NCBI RefSeq assembly: GCF_900112185.1
Contig: NZ_FOKP01000009.1
Coordinates: forward strand, 62,001-126,000
DNA: 64,000 bases
From: Allobosea sp. CRIB-10
GTDB lineage: Bacteria > Pseudomonadota > Alphaproteobacteria > Rhizobiales > Beijerinckiaceae
Direction of reading: 5' to 3'
The translations under genes and the position numbers were made by a program. Shown in pieces: positions 45,542 to 54,174 of this stretch. Numbering within the stretch: position 1 is the stretch's first letter; each line of letters starts with the position of its first letter. The notes under the pieces are model-generated. The model was given only the letters and a program-made list of their open reading frames with translations, was not told where the DNA came from and searched no databases.

Positions 45542-47386
45542 ATGACCGACGAGACCGTCCCCGCCGACGAGCCGGGCTTCCCCGGCATGGCCCCGGTGCC
45601 AGCCCCGGCCGCAGCGCCCGCGGGCTACCGCGTGCTGGCGCGCAAATACCGGCCGGCGCATTTCGGCGACCTGATCGGCCAGGACGCCATGGTCCGGACG
45701 CTGACCAACGCGTTTGCTGCCGGGCGCATTCCGCAGGCCTGGATGCTGACCGGCGTGCGCGGTGTCGGCAAGACCACGACGGCGCGTATCCTGGCGCGGG
45801 CGCTGAACTATCAGAACGCGGATGGCAGCGGCGCTCCGACCACCGACCTCTCGCAGTTCGGCGTGCACTGCCAGGCGATCGTCGAGGGCCGCCATATCGA
45901 CGTGATGGAGATCGACGCCGCCTCGAACAACGGCGTCGACAATGTCCGCCAGATCAACGACGCGGTGCGCTACGCCCCGACCAGCGCGCGCTACAAGGTC
46001 TACATCATCGACGAGGTCCACATGCTCTCGGGAGGCGCCTTCAACGCCTTCCTGAAGACGCTGGAGGAGCCGCCGCCGCACGCCAAGTTCATCTTCGCCA
46101 CAACCGAGATCCGCAAGGTGCCGGTGACGGTGCTGTCGCGCTGCCAGCGCTTCGATCTGCGCCGCGTCGATGCCGCCCTCCTCGTCGGCCATCTCGACAG
46201 GATCTGCCAGGCGGAAGGGATCGAGGCTGAAGGAGAGGCGCTCGCCGCCGTGGCCCGCGCCGCCGAGGGCTCGGTACGCGATTCGCTCTCGATCCTCGAC
46301 CAGGCGATCGCCCATGCCGGCGGCAGGATCACCCTGGACGAAGTCCGCACGATGCTCGGTCTCTCCGATCGGGCGCGCGTGATCGACCTGTTCGAGCTCA
46401 CGATGAAGGGCGACATCGCCGGTGCCCTGACCGAGCTCAGGGCACAATACGACGCCGGGGCCGATCCGGCGGTGGTGCTCGCCGACCTCGCCGAGTTCAG
46501 CCATCTCGTCACCCGCCTCAAGCTCGTGCCGGAGGCGGCCAAGGATTCAAGCCTGTCCCAGGCCGAGCGGGTACGCGGCGCCGATTTCGCCCAGCGCCTC
46601 TCGATTCGCGTGCTGGCCCGAGCCTGGCAGATGCTGCTGAAGGCGATCGGCGAAGTCCGCCAGGCCGACCGGCCGGTGATGGCCGCCGAGATGGCGCTGG
46701 TGCGCCTCGCTCATGCCGCCGACCTGCCGACGCCCGACGAGGCGCTGCGGATGCTGCGCGACGGCAGCGGCGCCGTCGGTGGCAATGGCTCGCCCGCGCC
46801 GCGCCCGCCCTCGGGCGGTGGTGCGACCGCGCTCGCGGCCCGCCCGGTGCTGGCCAGCGCCAATCCGATGCCTGCCGCCGCGCAGCCGCGCGCCAGCGCC
46901 CTGCCGCAGCCGCAGAGCTTCGAGGAGGTCGTCGCGCTCGCCTCGCGCCAGCGCGACATCACCATGAAGCTGGCGCTGGAGCGCGATGTCCGCCTGGTGC
47001 GCTTCGAGCAGGGCCGGATCGAGTTCGCGCTGGCCGAGCATGGCAACCGCATGCTCGCCAACGATTTGTCGAAGCGGCTGAAGGAATGGACCGGCCAGAC
47101 CTGGCTGGTTGCCGTCGTCAACGCCGAGGGCACGGCGACGCTGCGCGAGCAGGCGGCGGCGGCGCGCGACAAGCGCGAGAACGACGCCGCCAACCACCCG
47201 GCCGTGCGCGCCGTGATGGAGCGTTTCCCGGGCGCACGCATCGTCGACGTCCGCGATCCGCGCGCGGCGGAAGCCGAGACGCCGACCACCGCTGCCGGTG
47301 GCGACGAGGATCTGCCGGAAACCGAGCCGCTCTTCGACGACAGCGAGCCCGATTTCGACGGCGTCGAATTCTGGACCGACAACTGA
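45542..47386 (+). CDS. dnaX: DNA polymerase III subunits gamma and tau
   Basis: Clamp-loader ATPase, 614 residues from ATG 45542. Walker A is GVRGVGKTTTAR, DEVHMLS is the Walker B/DEAD region and the sensor is FATTEIRKVP. The zinc module is degenerate: only one Cys (FGVHCQAI) where four occur in E. coli, as I would expect for alphaproteobacteria. A Pro/Ala-rich linker (~440-480) leads to the tau C-terminal domain. The upstream reading to 45446 lies in the SRP flank and is not used. Confidence 0.95.
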   Translation: MTDETVPADEPGFPGMAPVPAPAAAPAGYRVLARKYRPAHFGDLIGQDAMVRTLTNAFAAGRIPQAWMLTGVRGVGKTTTARILARALNYQNADGSGAPTTDLSQFGVHCQAIVEGRHIDVMEIDAASNNGVDNVRQINDAVRYAPTSARYKVYIIDEVHMLSGGAFNAFLKTLEEPPPHAKFIFATTEIRKVPVTVLSRCQRFDLRRVDAALLVGHLDRICQAEGIEAEGEALAAVARAAEGSVRDSLSILDQAIAHAGGRITLDEVRTMLGLSDRARVIDLFELTMKGDIAGALTELRAQYDAGADPAVVLADLAEFSHLVTRLKLVPEAAKDSSLSQAERVRGADFAQRLSIRVLARAWQMLLKAIGEVRQADRPVMAAEMALVRLAHAADLPTPDEALRMLRDGSGAVGGNGSPAPRPPSGGGATALAARPVLASANPMPAAAQPRASALPQPQSFEEVVALASRQRDITMKLALERDVRLVRFEQGRIEFALAEHGNRMLANDLSKRLKEWTGQTWLVAVVNAEGTATLREQAAAARDKRENDAANHPAVRAVMERFPGARIVDVRDPRAAEAETPTTAAGGDEDLPETEPLFDDSEPDFDGVEFWTDN

Positions 47387-47401
47387 CGAGGGAGCGCCGC
47401 C

Positions 47402-47722
47402 ATGCGCGACATGATGGGCCTGATGAAGCAGGCGCAGGACATGCAGAAGAAAATGGCCGACATGCAGGCCCAGCTCGAGACGCTCGAATTCGAGGGCTCG
47501 GCCGGCGGCGGTCTGGTGAAGGTGGTGATGACCGCCAAGAACGTGCTGAAATCGGTGAAGATCGACCCGAGCCTGATGGTTCAGGGCGAGGAGGAGATCC
47601 TCGAGGACCTCGTCATCTCCGCCAGCAACGACGCCCGCAACAAGGCCGAGCGCTCGGTGCAGGAGCGGATGGCCGAGGTCACCCGCGGCCTGCCGATCCC
47701 GCCTGGCATGAAGCTGTTCTGA
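47402..47722 (+). CDS. ybaB: YbaB/EbfC nucleoid-associated protein
   Basis: 106-residue DNA-binding dimer. [20 protein letters not shown] coiled-coil start, then [27 protein letters not shown], and C-terminal [11 protein letters not shown] are typical. Lies 15 bp after dnaX and ahead of recR, the standard dnaX-ybaB-recR order. Confidence 0.94.
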   Translation: MRDMMGLMKQAQDMQKKMADMQAQLETLEFEGSAGGGLVKVVMTAKNVLKSVKIDPSLMVQGEEEILEDLVISASNDARNKAERSVQERMAEVTRGLPIPPGMKLF

Positions 47723-47734
47723 GGGTCGAAGGCA

Positions 47735-47814
47735 GTCATGCCCGGGCTTGACCCGGGCATCTCTTTCAGAATGCCTCTTGTCCCGAGATGGTCGGCTCAA
47801 GGCCGACCATGACG
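47735..47814. repeat. Two-hairpin palindromic repeat before recR
   Basis: ATGCCCGGG...CCCGGGCAT (47738-47760) followed by ATGGTCGG...CCGACCAT (47789-47810). A second copy of this GTCATG...CATGAC unit precedes dapD, and a partial one lies in cobN. Confidence 0.7.
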
Positions 47815-47826
47815 CCCCAGAGACCC

Positions 47827-48432
47827 ATGTCGAAAGCCATCGCCGGCCCCGAGATCGAGCGCCTGATCCAGCTCCTGGCCAAATTGCCGGGCCTGGGCCC
47901 CCGCTCGGCCAGGCGCGCCGCGCTCCATCTCGTCAAGAAGCGCGAGCAATTGCTCGGCCCGCTGGCCGAGGCGATGGCGGTGGCGCGCGAGCGCATCGTC
48001 GTCTGCTCGACCTGCGGCAATGTCGACACCAGCGACCCGTGCGGGCTCTGCCGCGATCCGCGCCGCGACGACAGCCTGATCGTCGTCGTCGCGGACATCG
48101 CCGATCTCTGGGCGCTGGAGCGCTCCGGCGCGGTCGGCGGCCGATATCACGTGCTGGGCGGCGTGCTCTCGGCGCTCGACGGTATCCGGCCTGAGAACCT
48201 GACGCTCGACGCGCTCGTCGCCCGCGCCTCGGAACCGGCGGTGAAGGAAGTGATCCTCGCGCTCAACGCCACGGTCGAAGGCCAGACCACCGCGCATTTC
48301 ATCACCGACCTGCTGGCGCATCTCGAGATCAAGGTGACCAAGCTCGCCCATGGCGTGCCGGTCGGCGGCGAGCTCGACTATCTCGACGACGGCACGCTGG
48401 CGGCCGCGATCCGCCAGCGCACGGGCTTCTGA
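47827..48432 (+). CDS. recR: Recombination protein RecR
   Basis: 201 residues from ATG 47827. Helix-hairpin-helix [19 protein letters not shown], four-Cys zinc finger [16 protein letters not shown], Toprim segment [16 protein letters not shown] and Walker-like C-terminus with [11 protein letters not shown]. Works with RecO and RecF in gap repair. The frame runs upstream into a palindromic repeat (47788) but that part is not conserved. Confidence 0.95.
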   Translation: MSKAIAGPEIERLIQLLAKLPGLGPRSARRAALHLVKKREQLLGPLAEAMAVARERIVVCSTCGNVDTSDPCGLCRDPRRDDSLIVVVADIADLWALERSGAVGGRYHVLGGVLSALDGIRPENLTLDALVARASEPAVKEVILALNATVEGQTTAHFITDLLAHLEIKVTKLAHGVPVGGELDYLDDGTLAAAIRQRTGF

Positions 48433-48438
48433 GGCTTT

Positions 48439-48726
48439 TCAGTCGTCCCAGGGCCGATTGCTCTTGCAGCGGTAGCCAACGAAGCATTGCGGGGTGTCGC
48501 GGGCCGGCACCCAGGCCGGATCGGCATATTCGTCGAACTGGCAGAAGCCGCGATGGACCACGAAACGGTCATAGGTATAGCCACCGGTGCCGAGTACGAT
48601 CGCGCCGTTGGCGATGACGCTCTGGCGGTTGGCGGCGCAACTGAGCGACTGGGATTGCGGGCGCCCTTGCGCCAGCGCCGTACCGGCGAGACCGAGGGCA
48701 AAAAGCATCGTGAGAATCCGGGTCAT
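48439..48726 (-). CDS. Small secreted Cys-containing protein
   Basis: 95 residues with a Sec signal peptide (ILTMLFALGLAGTALA) and a mature part of ~75 residues holding four Cys (in LSCAANR, GFCQFDE, PQCFVGYRC), which could make two disulfides. No family recognised. Start ATG 48726 chosen because the signal peptide begins there; the longer frame to 48822 overlaps a repeat. It is convergent with recR, 6 bp from its stop. Confidence 0.6.
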   Translation of the reverse strand: MTRILTMLFALGLAGTALAQGRPQSQSLSCAANRQSVIANGAIVLGTGGYTYDRFVVHRGFCQFDEYADPAWVPARDTPQCFVGYRCKSNRPWDD

Positions 48727-48832
48727 CTGTCGCGTCCGCTGAATTGGCTCCGCTGGGATTGTAACATGCTTGCGCCCCGGGTGTTCCCGCTTTGCCTTGA
48801 CGGCGCCGCATGGTTCCGCCATCGCTCACCGC

Positions 48833-48923
48833 GTCATGCTCGGGCTTGTCCCGAGCATCCACGTCTTCCCCTTTTCATCCACGTCGCAAAACGTGGATGG
48901 TCGGCACAAGGCCGACCATGACG
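48833..48923. repeat. Palindromic repeat before dapD
   Basis: GTCATGCTCGGG...CCCGAGCAT then CCACGTCGC...ACGTGG and GGTCGGC...GCCGACC arms. Same family as the element before recR. It ends 13 bp before the dapD start. Confidence 0.7.
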
Positions 48924-48936
48924 AGAGAGCCGCTCC

Positions 48937-49779
48937 ATGTCCCTGACCGATCTCGCCACCACGATCGACGCCGCCTGGGAGAACCGGGCCGAGATCGGCA
49001 TCAGCACCAAGGGCGCGATCCGCGAGGCGGTCGAACAGGCGATCGAACTGCTCGATTCCGGCCAGGCCCGCGTCGCCGAGAAGGTCGGCGGCGAGTGGGT
49101 GACGAATCAGTGGCTGAAGAAGGCGGTGCTGCTCTCCTTCCGCCTCGCCGACAACGAGATCATGGCGCATGGCCCGGGCGAAGGCGTGTTCTGGGACAAG
49201 GTGCCGTCGAAGTTCGCCGGCTGGGGCGAGAACCGCTTCCGCGCCGCCGGCTTCCGCGTCGTGCCGCCGGCGGCGGCGCGCAAGGGCTCCTATCTCGCGC
49301 CGAACGTCATCCTGATGCCGTCCTTCGTCAATATCGGCGCCTATGTCGATTCCGGCACCATGGTCGACACCTGGGCGACGGTCGGCTCCTGCGCCCAGAT
49401 CGGCAAGAACGTGCATCTCTCCGGCGGCGTCGGCATTGGCGGCGTGCTTGAGCCGCTGCAGGCTAACCCGACCATCATCGAGGACAACTGCTTCATCGGC
49501 GCCCGCTCCGAGGTGGTCGAGGGCGTCGTCGTCGGCGAAGGCTCGGTACTCGCCATGGGCGTGTTCATCTCGGCCACCACCAAGATCGTCGACCGCGCCA
49601 CCGGCCATGTCCATGTCGGCAAGGTGCCGCCCTATTCGGTCGTGGTCGCCGGCTCGCTGCCGGGCAAGCCGCTGAATGACGGCACGCCCGGTCCCTCGCT
49701 CTACTGCGCCGTGATCGTCAAGACGGTCGACGCCCAGACCCGCGCCAAGACCGGCATCAACGAACTGCTGCGCGACTAA
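48937..49779 (+). CDS. dapD: Tetrahydrodipicolinate N-succinyltransferase
   Basis: Lysine/diaminopimelate pathway enzyme, 280 residues. The N-terminal helical domain is followed by the beta-helix [32 protein letters not shown] and [26 protein letters not shown] segment, with the [22 protein letters not shown] repeats. Makes N-succinyl-2-amino-6-ketopimelate, upstream of cell-wall DAP. Followed by a secreted protein 20 bp on. Confidence 0.95.
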   Translation: MSLTDLATTIDAAWENRAEIGISTKGAIREAVEQAIELLDSGQARVAEKVGGEWVTNQWLKKAVLLSFRLADNEIMAHGPGEGVFWDKVPSKFAGWGENRFRAAGFRVVPPAAARKGSYLAPNVILMPSFVNIGAYVDSGTMVDTWATVGSCAQIGKNVHLSGGVGIGGVLEPLQANPTIIEDNCFIGARSEVVEGVVVGEGSVLAMGVFISATTKIVDRATGHVHVGKVPPYSVVVAGSLPGKPLNDGTPGPSLYCAVIVKTVDAQTRAKTGINELLRD

Positions 49780-49799
49780 AGCTGGAGAAAGCGGAGCCC

Positions 49800-50393
49800 A
49801 TGAAGGCCCTTCTGAGCGCCGCAGCCCTCTCGCTCTTCACCCTCTCAGCGCAACAGCCGCGCGCCGAGCAGGTCAACCTGACGCTGAAGCTCGTCGACGA
49901 GACCGGCAAGCCGCTGGCCGGGCAGGCGATCAGGGTCGCGATCGGCTCGGAGGCCGATGCCAGCGCGCCAAGCGCCGGCCAGCGCCTGTCGACCGACATG
50001 GGCGGCGTCGTACGCATGAACGCCGAGGCGACGATCGATCGTCGCAGCGTCTCCTCGACCAGCGTCTTCACCCGCCACCCGGCCGAGCATGTCGTCATCG
50101 GAGTCGAGCTCGATCTGATCGGCCGGCGTGCGCTCTACCGCGTCCGGCTCGACCAGACCAAGGCCGGCACGATCGGCCAGATCAACGCCTTCCTGGCAGG
50201 GGCTGGCGGCCGCTTCGACCAGCCACTCGCCTTCCATGCCGATACCCACAGCTGGAGCCTGCCCGACGATCCTGCCGGCCTGCGTCTGACCGGGATCGGC
50301 GCCGAGCTCAAGGCGCACAATATGGAAGGCTCGGCCGAGACCGGCCGCACCATCACGCTCACCATCGCCAAGCAGAGCTTCAAACGGCGGTAG
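49800..50393 (+). CDS. Secreted protein with Ig-like/regulatory-like domain
   Basis: 197 residues with a short signal peptide (ALLSAAALSLFTLSA) and a beta-rich region, NLTLKLVDETGKPLAGQAIRVAI, that resembles carboxypeptidase-regulatory or bacterial Ig-like domains. The rest has no match I know. Downstream of dapD by 20 bp, perhaps in its transcript. Function unknown; a periplasmic carbohydrate or wall-linked role is possible. Confidence 0.55.
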   Translation: MKALLSAAALSLFTLSAQQPRAEQVNLTLKLVDETGKPLAGQAIRVAIGSEADASAPSAGQRLSTDMGGVVRMNAEATIDRRSVSSTSVFTRHPAEHVVIGVELDLIGRRALYRVRLDQTKAGTIGQINAFLAGAGGRFDQPLAFHADTHSWSLPDDPAGLRLTGIGAELKAHNMEGSAETGRTITLTIAKQSFKRR

Positions 50394-50430
50394 GCGCGAG
50401 GTTACCCTCGCGCTCACCCGCAACTAGCGC

Positions 50431-50985
50431 TCAGGCGCCGGGGATCGGATTCGGCGCAGGCTCGGCTGAACCCGGCGCCAGCTCCTGCCGCTGCGCAGCC
50501 GGCGAGGCGGCGAGCGCATCGCGCAGCGCCTGCTCCTGCGAATGGTCGAGCGAGGTCTTGAGCACGACCCCGCCGGTGCCCTTGATCGCCTCGAGCACCT
50601 TGTCGCCCGTCATCTTCTGGATCAGCACGAAGAGCGCGGCATTGCCCGGCTGCAGGCTGGCGGACAGCTCCTTCATGAAGGCGTCGTTGACGCCGTAATC
50701 GCTCAGCGCCCCGCCGAGCGCGCCGGAGGCGGCGCCGATCGCCGCACCGAAGATCGGCATCAGGAAGATCGCGCCGATCAGCAGGCCCCAGAAGCCGCCG
50801 GAAGCCGCGCCGAGCGCGGTGGTGTTGAGCAGCTGGTTGAGCTTGACCTTGCCATCCTCGTGCATCACCGCGATCGCGGCGTCGCTGATCTGGATCAGGT
50901 ATTCCTTCTGCAGCCCGAAGAGCTTCTGCCGCATTTCCTCGGCCCTGGCTTCGGTCGGATAGACGATGACGACGAGATCGGACAT
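50431..50985 (-). CDS. DUF1269 membrane protein
   Basis: 184 residues. It begins SDLVVIVYPTEARAEEMRQKL, has a Gly/Ala-rich hydrophobic hairpin (LGAASGGFWGLLIGAIFLMPIFGAAIGAAS in pieces) and a late TGDKVLEAIKGTGGVVLKTSLD segment. This matches DUF1269, a family of small inner-membrane proteins of unknown role. ATG 50985 used rather than 51021. Confidence 0.8.
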   Translation of the reverse strand: MSDLVVIVYPTEARAEEMRQKLFGLQKEYLIQISDAAIAVMHEDGKVKLNQLLNTTALGAASGGFWGLLIGAIFLMPIFGAAIGAASGALGGALSDYGVNDAFMKELSASLQPGNAALFVLIQKMTGDKVLEAIKGTGGVVLKTSLDHSQEQALRDALAASPAAQRQELAPGSAEPAPNPIPGA

Positions 50986-51071
50986 GGCGCTACTCCTCTG
51001 ACGCGACAGCTCAAGCTGCAACCGCTCTGTGACGGGCTTGCGGCAAACGCGCGACGAAGCGGCCCGTTCCG

Positions 51072-52565
51072 CTAATCCCCGGCCACCTCCTTCGCAGCCG
51101 CGAGAGCCGAACCACGCAGCGGCAGCTCCTGCATGCGTAACAGGAAGAGCAGCGCCAAGGCGAATCCCGCAAAGCTCGCCGCGAAGACATAGCGGAACAG
51201 CCCAACCATGGTGGCGCGATCGACGCCGCCGGCCTTGAGCGTCTCGGCCGAGAGCCCGGCGCCGCTGGCACCCATGCCGCCGAGCACGATAGCGCCGAAG
51301 ATGGCGACGATCAGCGCCCCGCCGATCTGGCGGAAGAAATTGGCCGTGCCGGTGGCCGTGCCGAGCTGGTGCATCGGCACGGCGTTCTGGATCGAGACGG
51401 TCGCGACCGGCAGGAGCATGCCGAAGCCGACGCTGATCAGGGCGAGGACGAGCCCGAAGGCCCAGAGCGGCAGCTGGTCGCCATAGGCGATCAGCACGGC
51501 GGTGCCGACGAGCGCGAGACTCAAGCCCGCGACCGGCACGCGCTTGTAATGCGTCAGCCTGCCCATCGCCCGGCCGGACGAGGTTGCACCGAGGACCGTG
51601 CCGCAGGTCAGCGGGATCAGGCCGAGCCCGGAATTGGCGGCGGACAGGCCCGCCACGGTCTCGAAATAGAGCGGCAGGTAGATGGTGAGGCCGATGAAGG
51701 TGCCCATGCCGAAGCCGGCGGCGATGGTGGCATTGCGGACTACCGGATTGGCCAGGACGGTCAGCGGGATCAGCGGTTCGTCCGCGGTGCGCAGGCGCCA
51801 GGCGAAGCAGATCCAGAGCAAAGTCGAGCCGGCGACCAGGCCGAGGATCGGCGGCGAGCCCCAGGGATAATGCGTGCCGCCCCAGGACAGCGCGAGCAGC
51901 AGTGTCATGGTCGCGCCGGTCATCAGCAGCGCGCCGAGCACGTCGAGCTTGTGCGGCCGCTCATGCCGCGGCAGGCGCTGCAGGGCCTTGTCGGTCATCC
52001 AATAGGCGCCGATTCCGAGCGGCAGGTTGATCCAGAAGATCACCGACCAGTGCAGCGCCTCGGCGATCAGGCCGCCGAGCACCGGGCCGAGCAGCGAGGA
52101 GGTGAAGAAGACGGTGGCGAAATAGACCTGGTATTTGCCGCGCTCCTTGGGCGGGACCATGTCGCCGACGATGGTCTGCGCCATGGCGATCAGTCCGCCG
52201 CCGCCGAGCCCCTGCACGAAACGGGCGGCGACCAGCAGCCAGAGCGAGGGCGCGAGCGCGCAGGCGAGCGAGCCGATCACGAAGATCACGATGCCGCCGA
52301 GCATGGTGACGCGCCGGCCATGGATGTCGGCGAACTTGCCATAGAGCGGCGTCACCGCCGTCGAGGCGAGCAGATAGGCAGTGACGACCCAAGGCAGATG
52401 GGCGACGTCGCCGAGTTCGCGCCCGATCGTCGGCATCGCGGTCGCGACAATGGTCTGGTCGAGCGCGGCCAGGAACATGGCGAGCATGGTCCCGATCAGG
52501 ATCGACCGGATGTCGGCATGGGAAAGCGCCGCCTGCGCCGGCGGCGTCTCGACCCGCTTGTCCAT
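51072..52565 (-). CDS. DHA2-family drug exporter (EmrB/QacA type)
   Basis: MFS protein with about 14 transmembrane helices, 497 residues from ATG 52565. Motifs: LDQTIVATAMPTIGREL after helix 1 (the DHA2 C-motif partner), the loop GKFADIHGRR and GLGGGGLIAMAQTIVGDM. Such proteins export drugs or metabolites using proton motive force. The frame extends upstream to 52715 but the extra part is Pro/Arg-rich and not conserved. Confidence 0.9.
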   Translation of the reverse strand: MDKRVETPPAQAALSHADIRSILIGTMLAMFLAALDQTIVATAMPTIGRELGDVAHLPWVVTAYLLASTAVTPLYGKFADIHGRRVTMLGGIVIFVIGSLACALAPSLWLLVAARFVQGLGGGGLIAMAQTIVGDMVPPKERGKYQVYFATVFFTSSLLGPVLGGLIAEALHWSVIFWINLPLGIGAYWMTDKALQRLPRHERPHKLDVLGALLMTGATMTLLLALSWGGTHYPWGSPPILGLVAGSTLLWICFAWRLRTADEPLIPLTVLANPVVRNATIAAGFGMGTFIGLTIYLPLYFETVAGLSAANSGLGLIPLTCGTVLGATSSGRAMGRLTHYKRVPVAGLSLALVGTAVLIAYGDQLPLWAFGLVLALISVGFGMLLPVATVSIQNAVPMHQLGTATGTANFFRQIGGALIVAIFGAIVLGGMGASGAGLSAETLKAGGVDRATMVGLFRYVFAASFAGFALALLFLLRMQELPLRGSALAAAKEVAGD

Positions 52566-52726
52566 CGGTGCTCGGCTCGTCCTGTGTCTGGGGAATGGTG
52601 GAGGATAGAACGCGGGCCCGTCATGCGCCAGAGGTGGAGACGCAAGGCCGCCGCGAAGTGGGCGCAGCCCAGATTCGCGCGGCACGGGCGCTGCGGCTAG
52701 CATAACGCCTTCCACTGCGAGGGATC

Positions 52727-53104
52727 ATGCGCGCGCATCTGCTCCTGGCCCTGTTGCCGATGATGCCGATCGCCGCCGAGGCGCTCGAGCTGACCGGCCG
52801 CTATGGCTATGCCGGCGAATGGGCGGTGACGGCGACACTCGTCGAGACGGAGTCAGCCGCTTCCAAGCGCAAGCGCGATTTCACCGGGCCGATCAAGCTG
52901 AAGCACCTCGCCATCTGTGGTCCGGGCGAGGTCCCGGAGAAAATCGGCACACTCAGCCTGCGGCGCGATGGACAGCGCTATGCCGCGATGCTGGTGGTTG
53001 GCGAGGAGAGCTGCGCGGTGACCGGCATCCTGGCAGAGGACGGCGTCGCCTTCGCCGATTGCGGCAAGGCCGGGAAGATACCGCTGAGGCTCTGGCTGAA
53101 ATGA
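52727..53104 (+). CDS. Small secreted protein
   Basis: 125 residues with a signal peptide (LLLALLPMMPIAAEA) and two Cys pairs in the mature part (LAICGPGE and AFADCGKAG; ESCAVTG). The mature region looks beta-rich. No family recognised. It overlaps the next secreted protein by 4 bp, so the two are coupled. Confidence 0.6.
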   Translation: MRAHLLLALLPMMPIAAEALELTGRYGYAGEWAVTATLVETESAASKRKRDFTGPIKLKHLAICGPGEVPEKIGTLSLRRDGQRYAAMLVVGEESCAVTGILAEDGVAFADCGKAGKIPLRLWLK

Positions 53105-53601
53105 TGAACTTACGCTGTGTGGCCGCCCTCGTGGCCGCTCTCTCCTGCGGCACTGCTTTGGCCGATACACGACCTTCCTTGTGCCAGCCTAGCGAGACGG
53201 CGATCTTCTCCTGCGCGATCGGCAGCAAGATCGCCTCGCTCTGCGCCTCGCCCGATCTTGGACCGAGACAAGGCAGGCTGACCTATCGCTTCGGCCGCAA
53301 GGGAGCGATGGAGCTGATCCATCCGGAAGCGCCGATGCCACCGGACCAGGCCTTCAGCACCGCCGTCGTCGGTGATGCCGGTTTCGGCGGCGACATCGTC
53401 CGCTTCGGTCGTGGCGACACGCGCTACACACTCTATTCGATCATCGTGAAAGGACAGGGCGAACGCGACGGCGTTCTCGTCGCCAGAGGCGGCCGCCGGC
53501 TCGCCGACCTCAAATGCAGGGATTTCGCGCTCGGCACCGATGCCTGGAAGCTGCTCTACCGCGCCAAGCTGCCCAAGGCAGAGCCGGCCTCGCTCGACTA
53601 G
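53101..53601 (+). CDS. Secreted protein, coupled partner
   Basis: 166 residues from ATG 53101 inside the preceding stop (ATGA). Signal peptide CVAALVAALSCGTALA, then Cys-containing segments (SLCQPSE, FSCAIGSKIASLCA, LKCRDF). The middle has FRIG-free beta strands GDIVRFGRGDTRYTLYSI. Function unknown; the pair may act together in the periplasm. Confidence 0.6.
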   Translation: MMNLRCVAALVAALSCGTALADTRPSLCQPSETAIFSCAIGSKIASLCASPDLGPRQGRLTYRFGRKGAMELIHPEAPMPPDQAFSTAVVGDAGFGGDIVRFGRGDTRYTLYSIIVKGQGERDGVLVARGGRRLADLKCRDFALGTDAWKLLYRAKLPKAEPASLD

Positions 53602-54059
53602 TCCTGCACGTCCGCCTCCGGCACCTTCAGGATCATCGCCTCGTCCGCGCCGATCGGACGGCCATCCTCGGTCTGCACGGTCAGCGTGACCTTGCGGCCG
53701 CTGTCGCGCTCGATCAGCGAGGAGTGCTTCTCGCCCGGCCCGAACAGGTGCTGCTCGCCCCATTGCCTGAGCGCCACCATCACCGGGAAGAGATCGCGGC
53801 CCTTGGTGGTCAGCCGGTATTCCTGCCTGGTGCCACCGGCCGTGGCCGGAACGGCTTCGAGGATGCCGCGCGCCGTCAGCGTGCGCAGCCGCTCGGACAG
53901 GATGTTGCGGGCGATCCCAAGGCTTTTCTGGAATTCGCTGAAGCGGGTCATGCCGTCGAAGGCGTCGCGCACGATCAGCAGCGACCACCAGTCGCCAATC
54001 GCGTCGAGCGCCCGGGCGCTCGGGCAATAATCGCTGATCAGGCTGCGGCGCTTGACCAT
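53598..54059 (-). CDS. HxlR-family transcriptional regulator
   Basis: 153-residue winged helix protein: DYCPSARALDAIGDWWSLLIVRDAF, FQKSLGIARNILSERLRTLTARGIL and the EYRLTTKGRDL wing are the HxlR/MarR-like pattern. The Cys in DYCP could be redox-active as in some HxlR members, but that is inference. It reads away from a divergent MFS gene with a near-perfect dyad in the gap. Confidence 0.88.
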   Translation of the reverse strand: MVKRRSLISDYCPSARALDAIGDWWSLLIVRDAFDGMTRFSEFQKSLGIARNILSERLRTLTARGILEAVPATAGGTRQEYRLTTKGRDLFPVMVALRQWGEQHLFGPGEKHSSLIERDSGRKVTLTVQTEDGRPIGADEAMILKVPEADVQD

Positions 54060-54136
54060 GGCTGCGGCGTTCTCCTCAAGGCTCCGTGATCGAACAATTG
54101 GTTGCAAGATAAAACTCGGGCCGCTACACCGCAATG

Positions 54137-54153
54137 AGTTTCATTATGAAACT
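54137..54153. promoter_or_regulatory. Candidate HxlR operator AGTTTCAT-T-ATGAAACT
   Basis: A 17-bp perfect dyad with a single central base, 22 bp before the MFS start and about 78 bp before the HxlR start. Placed to control both genes. Confidence 0.6.
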
Positions 54154-54174
54154 TATCTAGCGGAGACTCCACCC

